From positions 434,001-498,000 of the forward strand of contig JAIUCV010000401.1 in NCBI GenBank assembly GCA_026724425.1: a stretch of DNA of 64,000 nucleotides, written 5' to 3'. Position 1 is the stretch's first letter, and every line of letters begins with the position of its first letter. The DNA is from Erythrophleum ivorense. Taxonomy: Eukaryota; Streptophyta; Magnoliopsida; Fabales; Fabaceae. The notes beneath the pieces were generated by a model. The model was not told the origin of the DNA. It did not search any database and saw only the letters and a list, made by a program, of their open reading frames with translations. The position numbers and the translations under genes are program-made. Of this stretch, positions 11,796-26,000 are shown piece after piece.

Positions 11796-14700
11796 TGTAA
11801 AACTTTAATTGGCTAATTCTTTTCTTAGTCATTATGGTTCATCAATGAGTCCATTTTACTCGTACAAGTAAATATAGATCCAAAATTTCTAGATATATTC
11901 AATAACTTTTTTATAATTCCATGTCTTTCCTATAACATCCAAAATTAATTAAGATAAATAATAGCGAATTAAGTACTTAATTTGGGGAAAATGGAGGATT
12001 ATTAAGGGAATTAAGGAATAAATTATAGGAGAACCATTATTTTAGGCATTGAGATGAATAGTGATTATTGGTCACTCTAGATTCAAAATAAACTTGGTAA
12101 TGGAATTGGGCTTATTAAGAAAAATTAATTAAATGGAGGCAAACATTTATTTTGGGCCTTATGATTAATTTATGTGTGTCAAGAACCAACTATAGAAGCC
12201 CAACCTTAGTTTTTATGAAGGCCCAACTCATTTGAATTAACTTAAACCTACACCTATGGCCAAACATGTAGATTTCTGGGCCCAATTGAAATAAAAGCTC
12301 TTGGGTTAGCCCATATGGCTTAAAACTTTAAAGAAGAAGATGCTACTTATTACTCTTATGCTGAAACAAAGTGTGGGCAGCAGAACAAGGAGAGAAAGTC
12401 GTGCTTAGGAAGGAGGCTAGGGTTTCTTCAGCACTTTGCCACCATTTTTCACTTCTAAAGGAAGATTTAGTCAAGGTAAGTTATACAAAACTTGACCCTC
12501 TCATTCTCCCCTTCATTTTGGATTGATTGGTTTTTCATTTGGAGAATTTGCACCTTTATCCCAAAATTGAAAGTGGTTGTTTAATGGTTTCTTATATATT
12601 TTTGGTGCTTGAGGTTAGAGGGACTATTGAGTAAACATCTCTTTTTCATTTTAATATGTTTTATGGTAGAAAGTTTCCCTAAGGACTGATTTATATGTTG
12701 GGCTTTATTAATGCACAAAAATATCAAGGTTTTAGAGAGGGACATCGTGATTTCTATGCTAGGAGGCTCAAGTTTGAATTTAGGACTCTTTGGTGATTGG
12801 TTAAGTGATTCCTAGGTAGCTTGTAATGATTAAATTTCATAGGTATTGATTTATGTTGTGATTAGTGACTAAGAATATATTTTGATTTAATCTAAGACCT
12901 CTAAAGTATTGGAAATCAATCTTGACTTTGGAGAAGTTTGGCACAACAAGCAAGGTAACTAGGGGATTTATTTTTAATTCCATGTATAATTGTTGCACTT
13001 ATATGATTTTCTATGCTAATGATTGGTTGGCTACTTAATTGTGTTTGGACTATGATTGCGTCCTTGGTGGAGCTATAATCATGCTGTCACCCATGTATTA
13101 TGGTTTGATTGGGCAATAATTTATGATTAGACTCTAGAATACACAGAGCTATGAGCATGCTCGATAGGGAGTTGGCATAATAGATAGGCCTGTCCCTCTG
13201 TTATTGGCCATTAACATGTCATATGTGATTGCTAGTTTAGGATAGTAGTCACTAGTAGCCCAACTAGTTTGTTTACTGAATTGTGCTGATATATCTATTG
13301 TTTACTTACTCATGATACATTTATGTTGATTAATGTGTACATGTATATGGAATTTTCCTTTGGTGTCTCACCTTTTTTATGGGCTAACAATTTTATGTGA
13401 AGGATCTTCAGTTAAGGAAAAAAGGAATCAAGTAGATGAACATCCCTAACTTAAGACCTTGTGTGGAATTTCTACATTTGGATGTATTTAGATCTAGATT
13501 TCGTGCTAGTCTTTTTGTAATCAGATTTGTATATCATATGATGCATTCATTTTTGCCAAGTGTAAGTATTTTGACACTTTTGTAACTACTGGATTGATTA
13601 TTAGTAGTTTAGGTCTAACTTATATGGAATTTGATGTAACTACTTGATGTTGAACAAATATGAACATTTATAGATGTATGGAACATGTTATGTATTTCTA
13701 AGGGCATGGTTAATTAATCAATTGAATGCTTAGTTTGAATTTGGTTATGGGAAACTTCTATTATCATATGTCTTATGTGTGTGGATTTGAGATGTGTTAT
13801 GCCCATAATTTACATATAAGATTTTAGTGGTGCCTTGAGATAGGAACTTGCTTACTCAATTCACTATAACTTGATCAATTGTCTTGGTCGCCCCAGGTAT
13901 TGTATGGAGTGTTTTGGGTTTTAGTTTAAGCTAACAAACCTCTTTTGTTGTTATAATGAAGTGTAAACTAGTATAAGATAAGAGTAGCTTGATGGTAAAT
14001 AGTTTTTGGGAGTTCATGGTTATATAAAATCAATTAACTGGACATAAGGTGGGATATAAGCCTTAAAAGGATGGTATTCTAATCCTAAATTGGTATTAGA
14101 ATGGATCTTGGAGAGTAACAAGTGAGACATTTCATATATCTTGACTTAGGATCATAATAGAGGTTTAAATTGCGGCTTGAGTCTTCTTGAGTCATAGTCA
14201 AACAAGTGTTGGAGGTAACAAAATCTAATTGAGTCATGGCATAGGTCTTTTGGCCCATGGCGCAACATGGGAACAATTGGGGGGAGTGCTCCTGAGAGTA
14301 GTCTTGCTGCATATGAGAATCAAGGGACCTAGAACAGTGGTTCTAGAGACATGCCTCATTGTGGTAAAAATTGTGAAATTTTGGGAAATAGCTCTAGTAT
14401 GATGTTAAGTCACCATATAGGGTGTTTGAGTTGTAGTGTGAATGTGTTAAGAAGCTTTTAAGGGTTCTAAAAAATAACTTGTTGCCGTGAAGTTATCCAA
14501 GTTATGGCCTAAATTTCCAAAGTCCTAATTTAACTTAAAAATCATGGTTTTCTTTATGGTAATGTTATTTATTGACTTGTAAATCAATGTTTCTGAATTT
14601 TATGCTTCTTTGAATCATCTAAAGATGAAATGGAAGTCTAATATGAGAATTTAATTATCCTCAAACATGAATTTTTTTGTTCCTCTAATTGGCAACTTGG

Positions 14701-17424
14701 AATGATTTAAAAAGTTCAAATTTTCTCCATATTTCCATCCTTTAATGAATTATTAACAATGTTTGACTTAAAATATCATGATTAAGAGCTCAATTATAAT
14801 TAATTAACATGATTAGTAGTTAGAGTTGTTATATTTCCAATATAATTAGCTCGATTATTAGCAATCTTTTATTACCAATTATCTTGCCTACTAGTGGTTG
14901 GATACTTATTAAATTCTAGGAAAGATTGGGAGAGTTTCTTGTCATAATCTTAGCCATCTAGACCATTTAAAAGGTCATAATTTAGCCTAAAACTCATGGA
15001 CAAAGGAAAATACAAGTATTATAACCATCAAAAATAGATAATAGATCATCCAAGCTTTATCAAATGCTAAACAAACTTAAATTAAGCTACATCACTTATT
15101 ATTAAAATGTTAATCTCACATTTACATGATTGATAAGTTAAACTCATCATTTAAATCCATCATAATAATACAACGTAAATCAAATATATGCATGAACAAC
15201 ATTTTGTTGTTTTCTAGATATCATTGAAGACTAGCCTATTCCTTTCCTTTTTGGTATTGACACTTTCACTTTGTCACACCTACACATATCATATGTTACA
15301 ACTTACAATGTTGAAGAACTTTGTACTACTAATAGAAGACCCTATTGACAAGGTTTCAGTTTCCATAGTGTATAATACAAGATCCTGAACCTAGGAGATC
15401 CTTATTGTCATACCTAGAGGATTCCTAATAAGGTTACAAGAAAACATAGGTAACTTTGTTCTTCTAATTACCATACAAACTCTCATCCCGTGGTAAAGAA
15501 ACGGAAGCTACCATAGTTACAATTCGTCTGAGTTTTTGGACTTGTTTTTGTGAGATTTTTTTCCCCCATCAAAAGTCATCCAAAAATCATAAAATTGATA
15601 GAATGACTCCTTATTAGAAATTCCTACAGATGACACCTTAACCAATGCCATTTAGACTACTACCTTGTTTGGGCTCGCTGCACACTATCCCTTCTGTTTC
15701 TGACTTTGTTACCCTATTAAATGAGTTCAAAAAATTCTAAGATTTTCCAAATCTAAATTTATATGTCTTAGCTACCTTCCCATAAAATTTCATACATTAA
15801 TTCTTTCATTTACCTATTTAATAAAGATTTATTATGAAATATATTCAAAGCTGTCTCATACAGAAGCTAAGTTAAATTAGTACATCGTTTCCTTGATCTA
15901 ACTTATTTCAACAATCTTGGAACTTTCCAGACCTTTAGTCCAAAGGGTGGAGAACTCATTATAAAAATTTGTACATATAAATTCCATGATAATGATAATC
16001 AATTTCATGCAAAAAAAAGTAATTAAAGTTACCTTTCCATGTAAAGTAACACTTTGGCTAGATATCGTCGTCAGCTTGCACTAGAAGTTATACATGTATA
16101 ATTATCCTACAGATGCATAATAGGGGATTGCAAAACAACTTTACATACTCACTAAAATCATGACTTAGCATTTTACACTACACATAGGATTTACAAACGA
16201 GTTATAAGAATAACACATAGTCTACTAGTTTGCTTGTCTAGTTTCTGCTTATTTGGCTTCGTCTGAGGTATAACTGACACTTGGAAATGGTTAACTTTAT
16301 GATGAGATAAAATCCTAGTAGATAATATTATATTCAAGGAGCATGCATATAGAGACATTGAATACTATCTAGGATATATTCGATGCACAATTCAGTGTAG
16401 AAGCATGTAACATTCAGATAGCTGCATATATTTGTTCATTAAGCTAATGTGCTTTGGTCATTGGCCAATAACAGTAATCTAGTACTCATAAGAGTCACAT
16501 TAGTAGACATACATGCAACCATATACAGCATAGAAAATTTAGGAATTTATCCAGTGCAATTAGTAACAACAAAATGAATACAGTGTTAACTACCTATTTT
16601 GTTACTACTGTTCAGTCAAGTTATTCTTTAGCCCTTATTGTTCTGATTGTTCCCTTAAAATTTTAGTTATGTATTACTATGAATAAGAGCTATTAATGAT
16701 CAAAATTTAAATTAAAACTAAGCTACTATCCTCCCTTACAGTGGTCTTAATTTTCTCTCATTAATTGGAGATTGAAATTCCTAAATTGGAATTAATCACA
16801 TTTTCATTTCCTTTTGTCCTCACTAATTTTAATATCATTTGAATTGATCATGTTGGATTCAAGGTCTTAAGGTTTAGCCCCAGTTCATTATTTGTGTGGC
16901 AATTCAGTCAGTAATACTAGTTTTTCCTAGCCTCGGTACATCGATTTCAAATTATAGCAATTATACACATGTACTTAGTATACTATTTAGTTACATAGGT
17001 CCATCTAGTATCTAAATACCCCATGTACGTACTACCCTTTTTTGTGCTATTTCTATAATCCAATTAAAGACATTCTTAAGGTGTTTACTACCTAGCCAAT
17101 TAGGCATACATAATTCCTTTTCCATTCCACTCCCTATCTTAGTTTTATTTGTTTCAAAGGAGAGAGTTCAAGCACTTACCTTCAAATATCCATAGCTTTT
17201 CCTTAAGCTCCTTTAGTGTTTGCTTCTTCAATGTTCTATGGTTGTCCAACAATGGTAAAGTATTCCAATTCAAAATTTTTAAATAAGTGGAGTAGAATGC
17301 AATCTAGGATAGACTAAATTTTCATTCTCACCTTTGATAAAGTCCTTGGTGTATATAGTTTATTTTTCTTCCTTTCACTATCATTCTTGGCCGCAATGAC
17401 TTTAGGTGGGTGAAGGGTATTACA
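11796..17424 (-). mobile_element. 5' LTR of element C, split by a solo B LTR
   Basis: The LTR runs TGTAAAAC (11796, next to the primer-binding site) to TATTACA (17424). Removing the B insertion and one TSD copy (11931-14838) leaves about 2.72 kb. In transcription sense it begins TGTAATACCC. It is related to family B in general layout but differs in sequence. 14839-17424 holds no open frame or other recognisable feature; it is AT-rich LTR interior. Element C reads leftwards and only its LTR, primer-binding site and gag start remain here. Confidence 0.7.
11931..14833 (+). mobile_element. Solo LTR of family B (B1), TSD TTTCC
   Basis: A 2903-bp unit with ends TATAACATCC...GTTGTTATA (mutated TG/CA ends) and a perfect 5-bp duplication TTTCC at 11926-11930 and 14834-14838. 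Its start matches the reverse complement of B2's right end (CCAAAATTAATTAAGG). Its end matches the LTR that precedes the primer-binding site at 40374 (GATTAGTAGTTAG). It is inserted in the C LTR. No internal region is present, so it is a solo LTR left by recombination. The substituted terminal dinucleotides suggest an old copy. Confidence 0.85.
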
Positions 17425-17432
17425 ATGGACAG

Positions 17433-20326
17433 TGTAATGACATTAATTCTTAATTACCATAATTAGGCTTAATAGCATGATTAATAGTTACAAATCAAGG
17501 TCTAAAGTTATTATGATTAATTAAAATTAGGAGAAAGTAGGGCAAATTTGAACATTGATATCATTAGGGTCATTAGCTAAACAATTACAACTCATTAAAG
17601 TCCACAAGTGATTATAGTTATCATTCAAGACTTTAGATTCATCTTGCTACTAATTTGAACTCACAAGAGCCTCATATAAAGACTCGTAAGTCATTGAACA
17701 ACATTAACATAGTGAGATTCAAGATTTCTAAGTCAAAAATAAGAGTTTGAGAACCTTCGCCGCGGCTTAGACCTTCTTCACCATGGCTAAGTTGGTTACT
17801 GAAGCCTAAAAACCAAGTTTTGCATCTTGTGCTGCAGCTTAAGATTTTCATGCCTCGGCGAAGTTTGCTCTCGAGTTGAACATCTCACATTTTCACAAAT
17901 CTAGAGCTATTGTAGCAATTTTCATGATTTGCGCCACAGTAGGCTATACTTGCACCGCAGTGAAACTAGCTATTGGGACACTTATCACCTGATCTCCTCA
18001 ACTTGTGCTGTGGTGAAACATATTGCATCGTAGCAAGGTTGTTTTTTGTTACTCTCCCTAGGCAACATTTTCATTTTATGCCACGGTGAGACACCTCGTG
18101 CTGTAGTGCTCCTGGCCTCTAGTTGACACATGGTCGCGACTGAACCCACTTTGGTCATGGTATGACCCTCTTCTGCACTATTTTTTCCTAAATCTTATCC
18201 CATACACTCCCACTCTCTATCTAGCAACACTTTAAGGCCATTTACCTTAATTTGTGAGGCTCTAATAGCTTTCATCTATCTTATTACCCAGCCTACCCAT
18301 CATCACCAATTCAAGACTTAAATTTTGATTCCTACTCATTTAACTACCATGTATTAGCAAGTTTATGGATTAATAACAACAATGATTCATAAGCTACCAA
18401 TATTTATCATTCAAATACATATTCTAGTAGAGGTTCCATGCATCACTTGTTTAAGTCTGCATCTAATTTACCATATGATTTTATTTCCAAATAGTAAATT
18501 ATATCATAGTTTCAACAAAGTTCATATTAGATGTTATAAGTTCATACATTCAATACCAATTTAGTATGAGGCCTAGCTCCTTAATAGATACATCCTAATT
18601 AATCAAAATACAAACCTCTATTCTTGGCAACATGATTACATGATGATGCTATACAAGAATAGATAAAAAATTTAGCATATACTTTACTCAGATCAATCCA
18701 AGTGTAGCCTTCCCCACATATAGTTGGAGCTCATGGATTTTCATTCATTTACTTCCCCTTATCTTTACTTGAAGAGCCTTCACTTAAAAATATTATTCCA
18801 TAAAATAGGGTGAGATGCAAATCTCAGTAACCAAAGACAAATTTTATTCATATATTCTAGTTTGATTAACATATATGCATGAATTAAGATGAGCATAAAG
18901 AAATTATATCAGCCATATTAGCAAATGAAACAATTAGGCTATCATGACTACTATCCTATACTAGAATCACATATCCATATGTTAAAGGCTAATAACATCA
19001 GGAGAGGCCCATGCATGGCACCAACTCCCCTATGAGCACAACCTGGGCTCAGTGCATACAAGGGTCTGATCACAATCTGTGCCCGATCAAAGTACAATGC
19101 ATAGGTGGCAGCCGCACCATAATTCCACCATGGACTCACAAGGTCCAAACATAATATATTTGATAACTAACCATTCATTATGCATTTCAAAATCATTCAT
19201 GTATAGCAGATATAAAATTAAAGTAGATATATACATGGAATTTAACATTAACCCTAGTTACCTTACTTGTAGACAATTTCTTGGGAGCCAACAACAATGC
19301 CACCTCAGCCTATAAATACAAAATCAGACCATCACCATTCCTATTCATCAATTATAGCAGCAATCCAATACTCAAAGAATTAAACCACTAATAGCTACCT
19401 AAAAGACACTTATCTAGCCACTACAATAACAAAATTTGAATTTTTTCTTCCCTACACCAGAGACATCAAAATATCACCCTAAATCATAGGCAAATTCATA
19501 TAAAATTAATACCTATACTACAAATCAACTATGGGTGTCTTAAAGCAGTAGAAAATGCATCAAAATGAGGAGTTTACACTTACTCAATATCCCTCCTAGC
19601 TTCAACCTCTGAAAATCCTCTAAGAAATCATCAAATAATCCATATCAGATTTTGGGTATGGTGAAAATGCTCTAAATGAAAAACCAATTAGGTCAAAATG
19701 AAAAGGAAAAGGAGAGGATTAAGTTATATAATACTCACCTTAGCTTTTGACTCTAGAAGTGGGAGAAGATGGATTTATGCTGCTAGCCCTAGCCTCTTCC
19801 TTCAATGTGTGAAAATAGACTTTTGTTTTTTGTAGCACAAGTGTTTGGCTTCCAATTTCTTAAAGTTTGGTTATAGAATAGGGAATGGGGCTAACTAGAT
19901 GAGGGTTTTAGATGGGTTTGGGTTGACCCAAAGGCCCAAATTCACATGGGGTTTAGATTTTTTACTTGTTGGGCTCAACCTTAGGGATTGGGCTACAAAA
20001 TTTCTAGGATTTTAGCATGGTTTTGGACTTCTAACTCACTAAACCAGATTGTGCCATTGCTAGATGATCTTTCTTGGGCCAAGTCTCACAATAGGAAGTT
20101 AGGTCTATACCTAAAATCATTGAGCCTCAATTAGTCTTTATCCATGATCTACTTAAATTAATTATGGGCCTAGATTAAGTTTTAACTCAATTGAATCTTA
20201 AACCTACATTAATTATTTATTTCTCCATAAACTCCTATTCACATAGCTTGCCTAATTATTCCATAATAATTATTCTTAATTAGTATAATCCACAATTAAT
20301 ACCTTAATTAATTTTGGGGTGTTACA
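17433..20326 (-). mobile_element. Solo LTR of family B (B2), TSD GACAG
   Basis: 2894 bp, TGTAATGACATT...GGGGTGTTACA, flanked by GACAG at 17428-17432 and 20327-20331. It is inserted eight bases outside the C LTR. It contains the family B words CATGTTAAAGGC and GGCTCAGTGCATAC (about 18980-19050), shared with B3 at 42670-42750, and a run of GCCGCGGC-like words (17758-18180) in partly decayed form. No coding sequence is present. Confidence 0.85.
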
Positions 20327-20331
20327 GACAG

Positions 20332-21177
20332 CTCATGCTTACTAGCCTAACGTGGATGCAATTAAGGTAAATAACAATCTATTTCCTATTACTTTCTATT
20401 TGGTGCTAGGCAAGGTGGCAACGTATATATGTTTCATTCCCACCTAAGCATAATATGAAAGTAGCATTTAACTCCCACAGCTGAACACACCACTACACTA
20501 ACCGAATGTCATTTGAATATATATATATATATATATATTCTACATAGTGAAGCAAAAGGTATGCTTGCTTGGTTTATTAAAATTTTCTTTCCTCCATGGC
20601 CCCTATACCATCGCCCAAGTTATGTGTATTCATCTTAGATTATTTAAAGCATTTACTTATATGTAATTCCCTATCACTCTTCATAGGTAAATGGAGGATG
20701 AAGTGTTGACCGAGTAAGCGATGAACATGGGAAATAAGTGGAATGTCAAGGTGGCTTTATTTTGTCCTTATTATCTTATGTTTATTTGCTTATTCCTACA
20801 TCCCCTTGTTCGGCCATGCATGTGTTAAATAATTCCAAGACTTTTTCCAAGATTTATGTAAGTTTTATCTCATGCTATACACGGCTAATGGGCTAAATAT
20901 ACATACCCATATTCCTGTGTAGGTGGAAGTAAGGAGACGCTATAATAAAAATGTTTATAAGCTTGTCTTGAATTATTCCTACATGCTTCCATATTAGACA
21001 ATTTAATGTGCCACTATCTCTTTAAGGTTTCCTAACATATATTCTCCTTTCTAATACTAATTAAATAAGTTAGCTCTTAATTAACTTTGGTTAGTTCCCT
21101 AACACTTCCTTAAGGTTGTTCTATGCTATTCTTCTTTCATTACTTTGGTTACGTTAATAGTTACAAAAAATTTGAAA
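20332..21177. other. Unassigned AT-rich sequence
   Basis: No family A, B or C similarity and no credible open frame found. It contains an AT microsatellite (20517-20538). It is the DNA into which B2 was inserted and may be an older, unrelated repeat or unique intergenic sequence. Confidence 0.4.
20517..20538. repeat. (AT)11 microsatellite
   Basis: Eleven uninterrupted AT dinucleotides. Confidence 0.95.
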
Positions 21178-22358
21178 TGTGACACACTTGGCACTGGTTA
21201 GCCTAGAAAAATAGAAAGAAGGATGAGATTCGAGGGAATCTTAATAGCTTTACTCAAACTGCCAAATACATATATAGAAAGTTAAGCAAAGATTACAAGT
21301 ATGCAAGATCACATAAATAACATGAAAGCTAGTAAACATATTGTAACTGCTCATCATGGTCATGATATCTAATTTGGCTTAGGCTTTTCTTTTGGGCCTA
21401 TGGATGAACTATTGCACTCAATCCCATTCCCATCAACTTTGGCCATAAACCATAAGCTTGTCATGCAGTGCATAGCTTGAAAAACTAGTACAATCATCAT
21501 AAAACATGTTAACATGCAATTAATACATAGCAATGGGACCAAGCTCAACAATCATTATGCATGAAAGGTAGGGAAGAGTAAGCTGCCTTGATATATCATA
21601 GCCAATGCCAAAATTGTTCTTAATCTTGTTTAGATCCCTCTTCAGTCTCACTCTTACATTGGTGTATATCTCCACTAGTTTGGCCTAAAGACATCAAGAT
21701 TGACACACATATTATCAATCAAGGCCTATGCTTGCTAAATTTTTACTTCTTTGACTCTTGAACTATGAGTTAGACCACTCAAAGTGCATTTGGAACCCTT
21801 ATTTTAGGCACACTTTCTAGGTGGCTTTTACATTAAATATTATGTTCATGTTTAACTCATTTGATGTCCTAAAATTTGTGAAATTTCTTTGGGATTTAAT
21901 TCCCCTCAATTTATCCTTCACCTAGGCATTAGGTTAGGGACCTCACTAGACATGGATCCTAGGCAAACTTAAGCCTCTAGAATTTATAATTCAAGCCACA
22001 AATTCCATATTTACTATTTATATGATCATTGACACTATTTATTTGGTATTTTTGCTTTTGACATCCTTGGAATTCATTATGTAATCTTAAGCCTCAAAGG
22101 GTAACTCCCAATATTTAACTTCTACAATTCAAAATCTCAACATATATAATCTATATGACTTCACTAGGATTCATTAGAGTTATCATAAGAAGGCTTATTT
22201 ATGCAAAAAATTACATTGCCCCATTTAAGTAAATCTTGAACCCTAACTTTTCACCTCTTAAAATATGATTCCTAAATTCATTCCAATACTGCCATTAGTA
22301 TTCATACTTCATATTTAGGCCATCCAAAACCCTACAATCAATGAAAGAACTCCCTAGA
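21178..22358 (-). mobile_element. Divergent family A-like fragment
   Basis: GGATGAGATTCGAGGGAATCTTAATAGCT (in pieces, about 21220-21250) matches the minus-strand A tail word GATGAGATTCAAAGAATCCC, and AAGCTGCCTTG plus TTTGGCCTAAAGACA (about 21580 and 21680) match the region around the 90-nt block. The copy lacks an array and is more diverged than the others. Copy A4 begins immediately after it. Confidence 0.5.
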
Positions 22359-23097
22359 TGTAACACCCGATTTTCATAAAAATGATAGAAACGAGTCAGT
22401 TATAAAAGAGAGTCTTATAAAACAAATGAGTTGAGGCTAAATAAAATTAGGATAAAATTATAAATAATAGAAAATGAGGGTCCAAGGCCTAAGATACCCA
22501 GAAACTAAAGTCAAAGTGGCTAAGAAAATATGATGAAAGGTAGTGGCATTTTTGTAATTTTGGATACTTTTTAGAAAACTCAAAGAAGGGATCTTTAAAT
22601 GAAAAAATTGAGTTTCTTGGGTTCTCAGAGGTTTTAAAAATTATAGGAAACCTTAGATGGTTCAAACCCCTCTGGATTATGTTTTAGAATGTCAGTTGGC
22701 ATAAACTTTGATCTTTTTATTCAGAAAGGTTTTAAATCTAATTTAAGTGATTCTAAAAACATTTTATAAGTTAGAGGACCTAAATTTTATGATGAAAAAG
22801 ATAGTTCTAAAAAATGAGCTGAAATGAACCTAAATAGCAAGAACCAAGAATGAAGGACAAATTGGAATTTTTAAATGTCTTAAGTGAGCTCCCTTGCTAT
22901 ATATTACATGTTCCTCTTCTGCCCTACACTTAGCCAACCTAATTTTTATCTCAAACTAGAGGAGAGTTCTACTGAGGGAGACACACAAGGAGAGAGCCAA
23001 GGAAGAAGGAGAAAGCTTAGGAAAAGGTAAGAAAAAAATCATGGAATTTCTTGCTCCGTCCTTCATTAAACTTATTCTCCTCCTTCTCCTCCCTTTT
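22359..23097 (+). mobile_element. Family A copy A4, 5' part
   Basis: Starts TGTAACACCCG, followed by the U3 block (about 22690-22830) and a TATA-like site at about 22899 (TATATATT, about 540 bp from the start). It is interrupted by A5 at 23098 and resumes at 26952, then is interrupted again by A6 at 27281. Confidence 0.8.
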
Positions 23098-26000
23098 TGT
23101 AACATCCGGTCCCTCCGTAAAAGTGAGAAACGCAATGTTCGATTTCTCCGTAAACGTAAAAAATGGGCCAAATATAAAAGGAAGTCCTCGAAATAGAAGG
23201 AATTGGGGCCAACTAAAATTATGATAAAATTTTAAATAATAGAAAATGAGGATTTGAGTCTTGAGTTGCCCAGAAATCAAGGCCAGAGTGATTCAATAAA
23301 TTTACTGAAAGGCCAGTGGCATCTTCGTAAATATGGGTACTTTTTGAAATACTCATAGGAGGGCTTTTTAAATGGAAATTTTAAGTTGCCCAGGTTCTCA
23401 GAGCCCCCAAAAACCATGGGAAGCCCCGAGACCAGTGAAGCCGCTCCGGTGTACTCTTTCCGACGTCGGTTGACCCAAACTTTGACCGATTCGTTCAGGA
23501 AGGTTTTAGCTCCGATTTGAGTGATTCCAAAGGCATTTTATTAAATTGGGAATCTAAATTTTATGATGAAAAAGAAGGTTCTCAAAAAGGAGCTAAAACG
23601 AAGCCAAATCGGAAATGCCATTACGAAGGGCGAAATTGGAAACCATTTTAAAAAGGAAGCTTCTTTCTTCTTCTTTATAAGTCACGTTCTTCCTCTCCTT
23701 CATTAAACCAACTTGCTTCTGCCCATCTTCAGAAAGAACTCCAGTTTCTTAGGCGCACAAGAGAAGGAGGATTTTGGAGGAAGAAATTCAAGAAAAAGGT
23801 AAGAAACTTTAAGAAATTCCATATCCTTCCTTCTTGAAACTTGCTCCCCTCCTCTCAAGCTTTCTTTCTATGGTTTTAATGGAGAGTTTGGTGCTGTTTT
23901 GGGGGCAGAACAGAGAGGGAAATTTCGAAAATTGAGGGAGCAAGCCAACCAAGTGGAAGAGCAAGCAAAGAAAAGCAAGAAAACAAGGTAAAACTTCCAT
24001 TCTTTGGTAGTTTCTCCCTCCCCCTTCCTCTTGCACGAATTTGGGCACCATGAGCCCAATTCTTAGGGGCTGTTTTCTGCTCAATTTATGGAGAGATTAG
24101 AGGTTTTAGATAGCAAAGATTAAGAAGGAACCAATAGAATCAAGAAAGGAGCATTAAGAGATAAGATAGAACCATTAGGGATCCAAATGCTCCCTTGCAA
24201 ATCTGATTTTATATGAATGTTCTTTGACTTAATTGAATGTTTAAACATGCTCCTAAGACCCTTAGAGAGCTTCCTACATGCACCTCCCATCCAAGAAAGC
24301 AAAGAAATTGCAAGAAAAACTAATGAACTCTAAGCTAGAAAAGTGTAGAGCTCTTGAACACTTTGCAAAAACTGATTTGATATATGAGTTTCCTTGCATG
24401 TGTGAGTATTTGATTGAGCTTCTAAGACCTCTAGGAAGCCTCCCAAGTGACTCTCCCATCAAGGAAAAATTGGAAACCCCTTGAACCCTAAATACTTCCA
24501 TAATGTTGACCTAGGCTAGAAAGAGTACCAAGGGAAAGTTTTAATTTGTTTCAAGCTTATTTTTGAGTCATGTAGGATGGAAGAGGATAAGAGGAAGCCT
24601 TGGAAAAATTTTAGAAGCCCTAGATAGTGAGATGGAAGTGTAGGCTCCATAATGTAGCATAATGAAGCAACTCCTAGCTAGGCTCTTTAAAATAATTGTG
24701 TGATGACTCCAAGGAGTCTAAATGGAGTCAAGAATCATAGATTAAAGGAGAGAAGGGAGCCAAGATCATGAATTCTTGAAGTTGCTTCATTAAGTGCCTT
24801 ATGGAAGCATAATGGAGCCATAAACCAAAGTAGCATCATGTAAAGTGTGTATAATGCCAAGGCTTGTTCCCATGAGTAATTCATGTTTCTTTTGGTGTGT
24901 CTAGGCCAAGAGAAACCATCTCCACCAATTTGTGGGTGTGTGGCCGAAAGAGGAGGCTTGAAAGCTAAAGAAAAAGTGTGTGAAATTGTGCAAGGTAGCT
25001 CTCCACCTCATTCTCTTTGCATTCTTGTGTGCATATGTATGTCTTAATGTGCTTGCATGCATTCTTGATGCTTGATAATATGCCACTTGATCCTTGTTGT
25101 GCATTGGTACCAATGTGTTGTCTTGAATGGCTATGGTTGTGGAAAGAGCTCATAAGGGTGAGGTGATGCCAAAAGTCCCTTAATGAAGGTGAGGAGATGC
25201 CAAAAGTCTCATGGCATGGGTAAGACAAGGCCAAAAGTCCCTTGAATGGGTGAGGCAAAGTCAAAAGTCCCTAGACCAAGAGTGAGGCAAATCCAAAAGT
25301 CCTAGAAATGGAGTGAGGCTAAACCAAAAGTCCCTAGAGCATGAAAGTAATCTTGACATGTGAATGTGGCATGGAATATAATTTATTGCACACTTTATGC
25401 TTGTATAGTTATGCATTTGGTATATGTATGCCTTGAATGTGATGTAAATGGGTGTGTGAGCTATTGGGATTCTTTGAATCTCATCCCCTCCTCTCCAATG
25501 CTCTAAGATGCTAGGTGGACCAAGTAGCTATGGTGAAGGGAGCCAACAACCATGAAAGAAGGAGATTGACAAGCCTAGGCCTAGTTTGTATTCTTTTTGA
25601 ACCATAACGATGTTCAATGATGTATATGTTTATTATAAATGGCACATGACCCTTGAGATACATGTAAATATGATATTATGTGATGTATACATGTATGGAT
25701 ATGATGTATGAACTTTAGAAATGAATTTGGGTATGTAATGTCAAGTTATGCAAATTGGAAGTTTGATGCAAATGTGTATAAGTGAGGGTTGAATGGCCAA
25801 AATGAGATGCATGAGGTTTGGGACCATTTGGGCAGCTCACACAAGTCTTAAATATGCTTTTAAACTTGCCCAAAAGGTGCCAAGACCAAGGGAAATCCAT
25901 TTGGCAAATTTGGTACCCAATATGGAGCCAAAATTGACCATAATGGAACCCTATACCATTTTTTGGCCAAATGAGTTAGTCTTGCCCTAAAACTTGGCAT

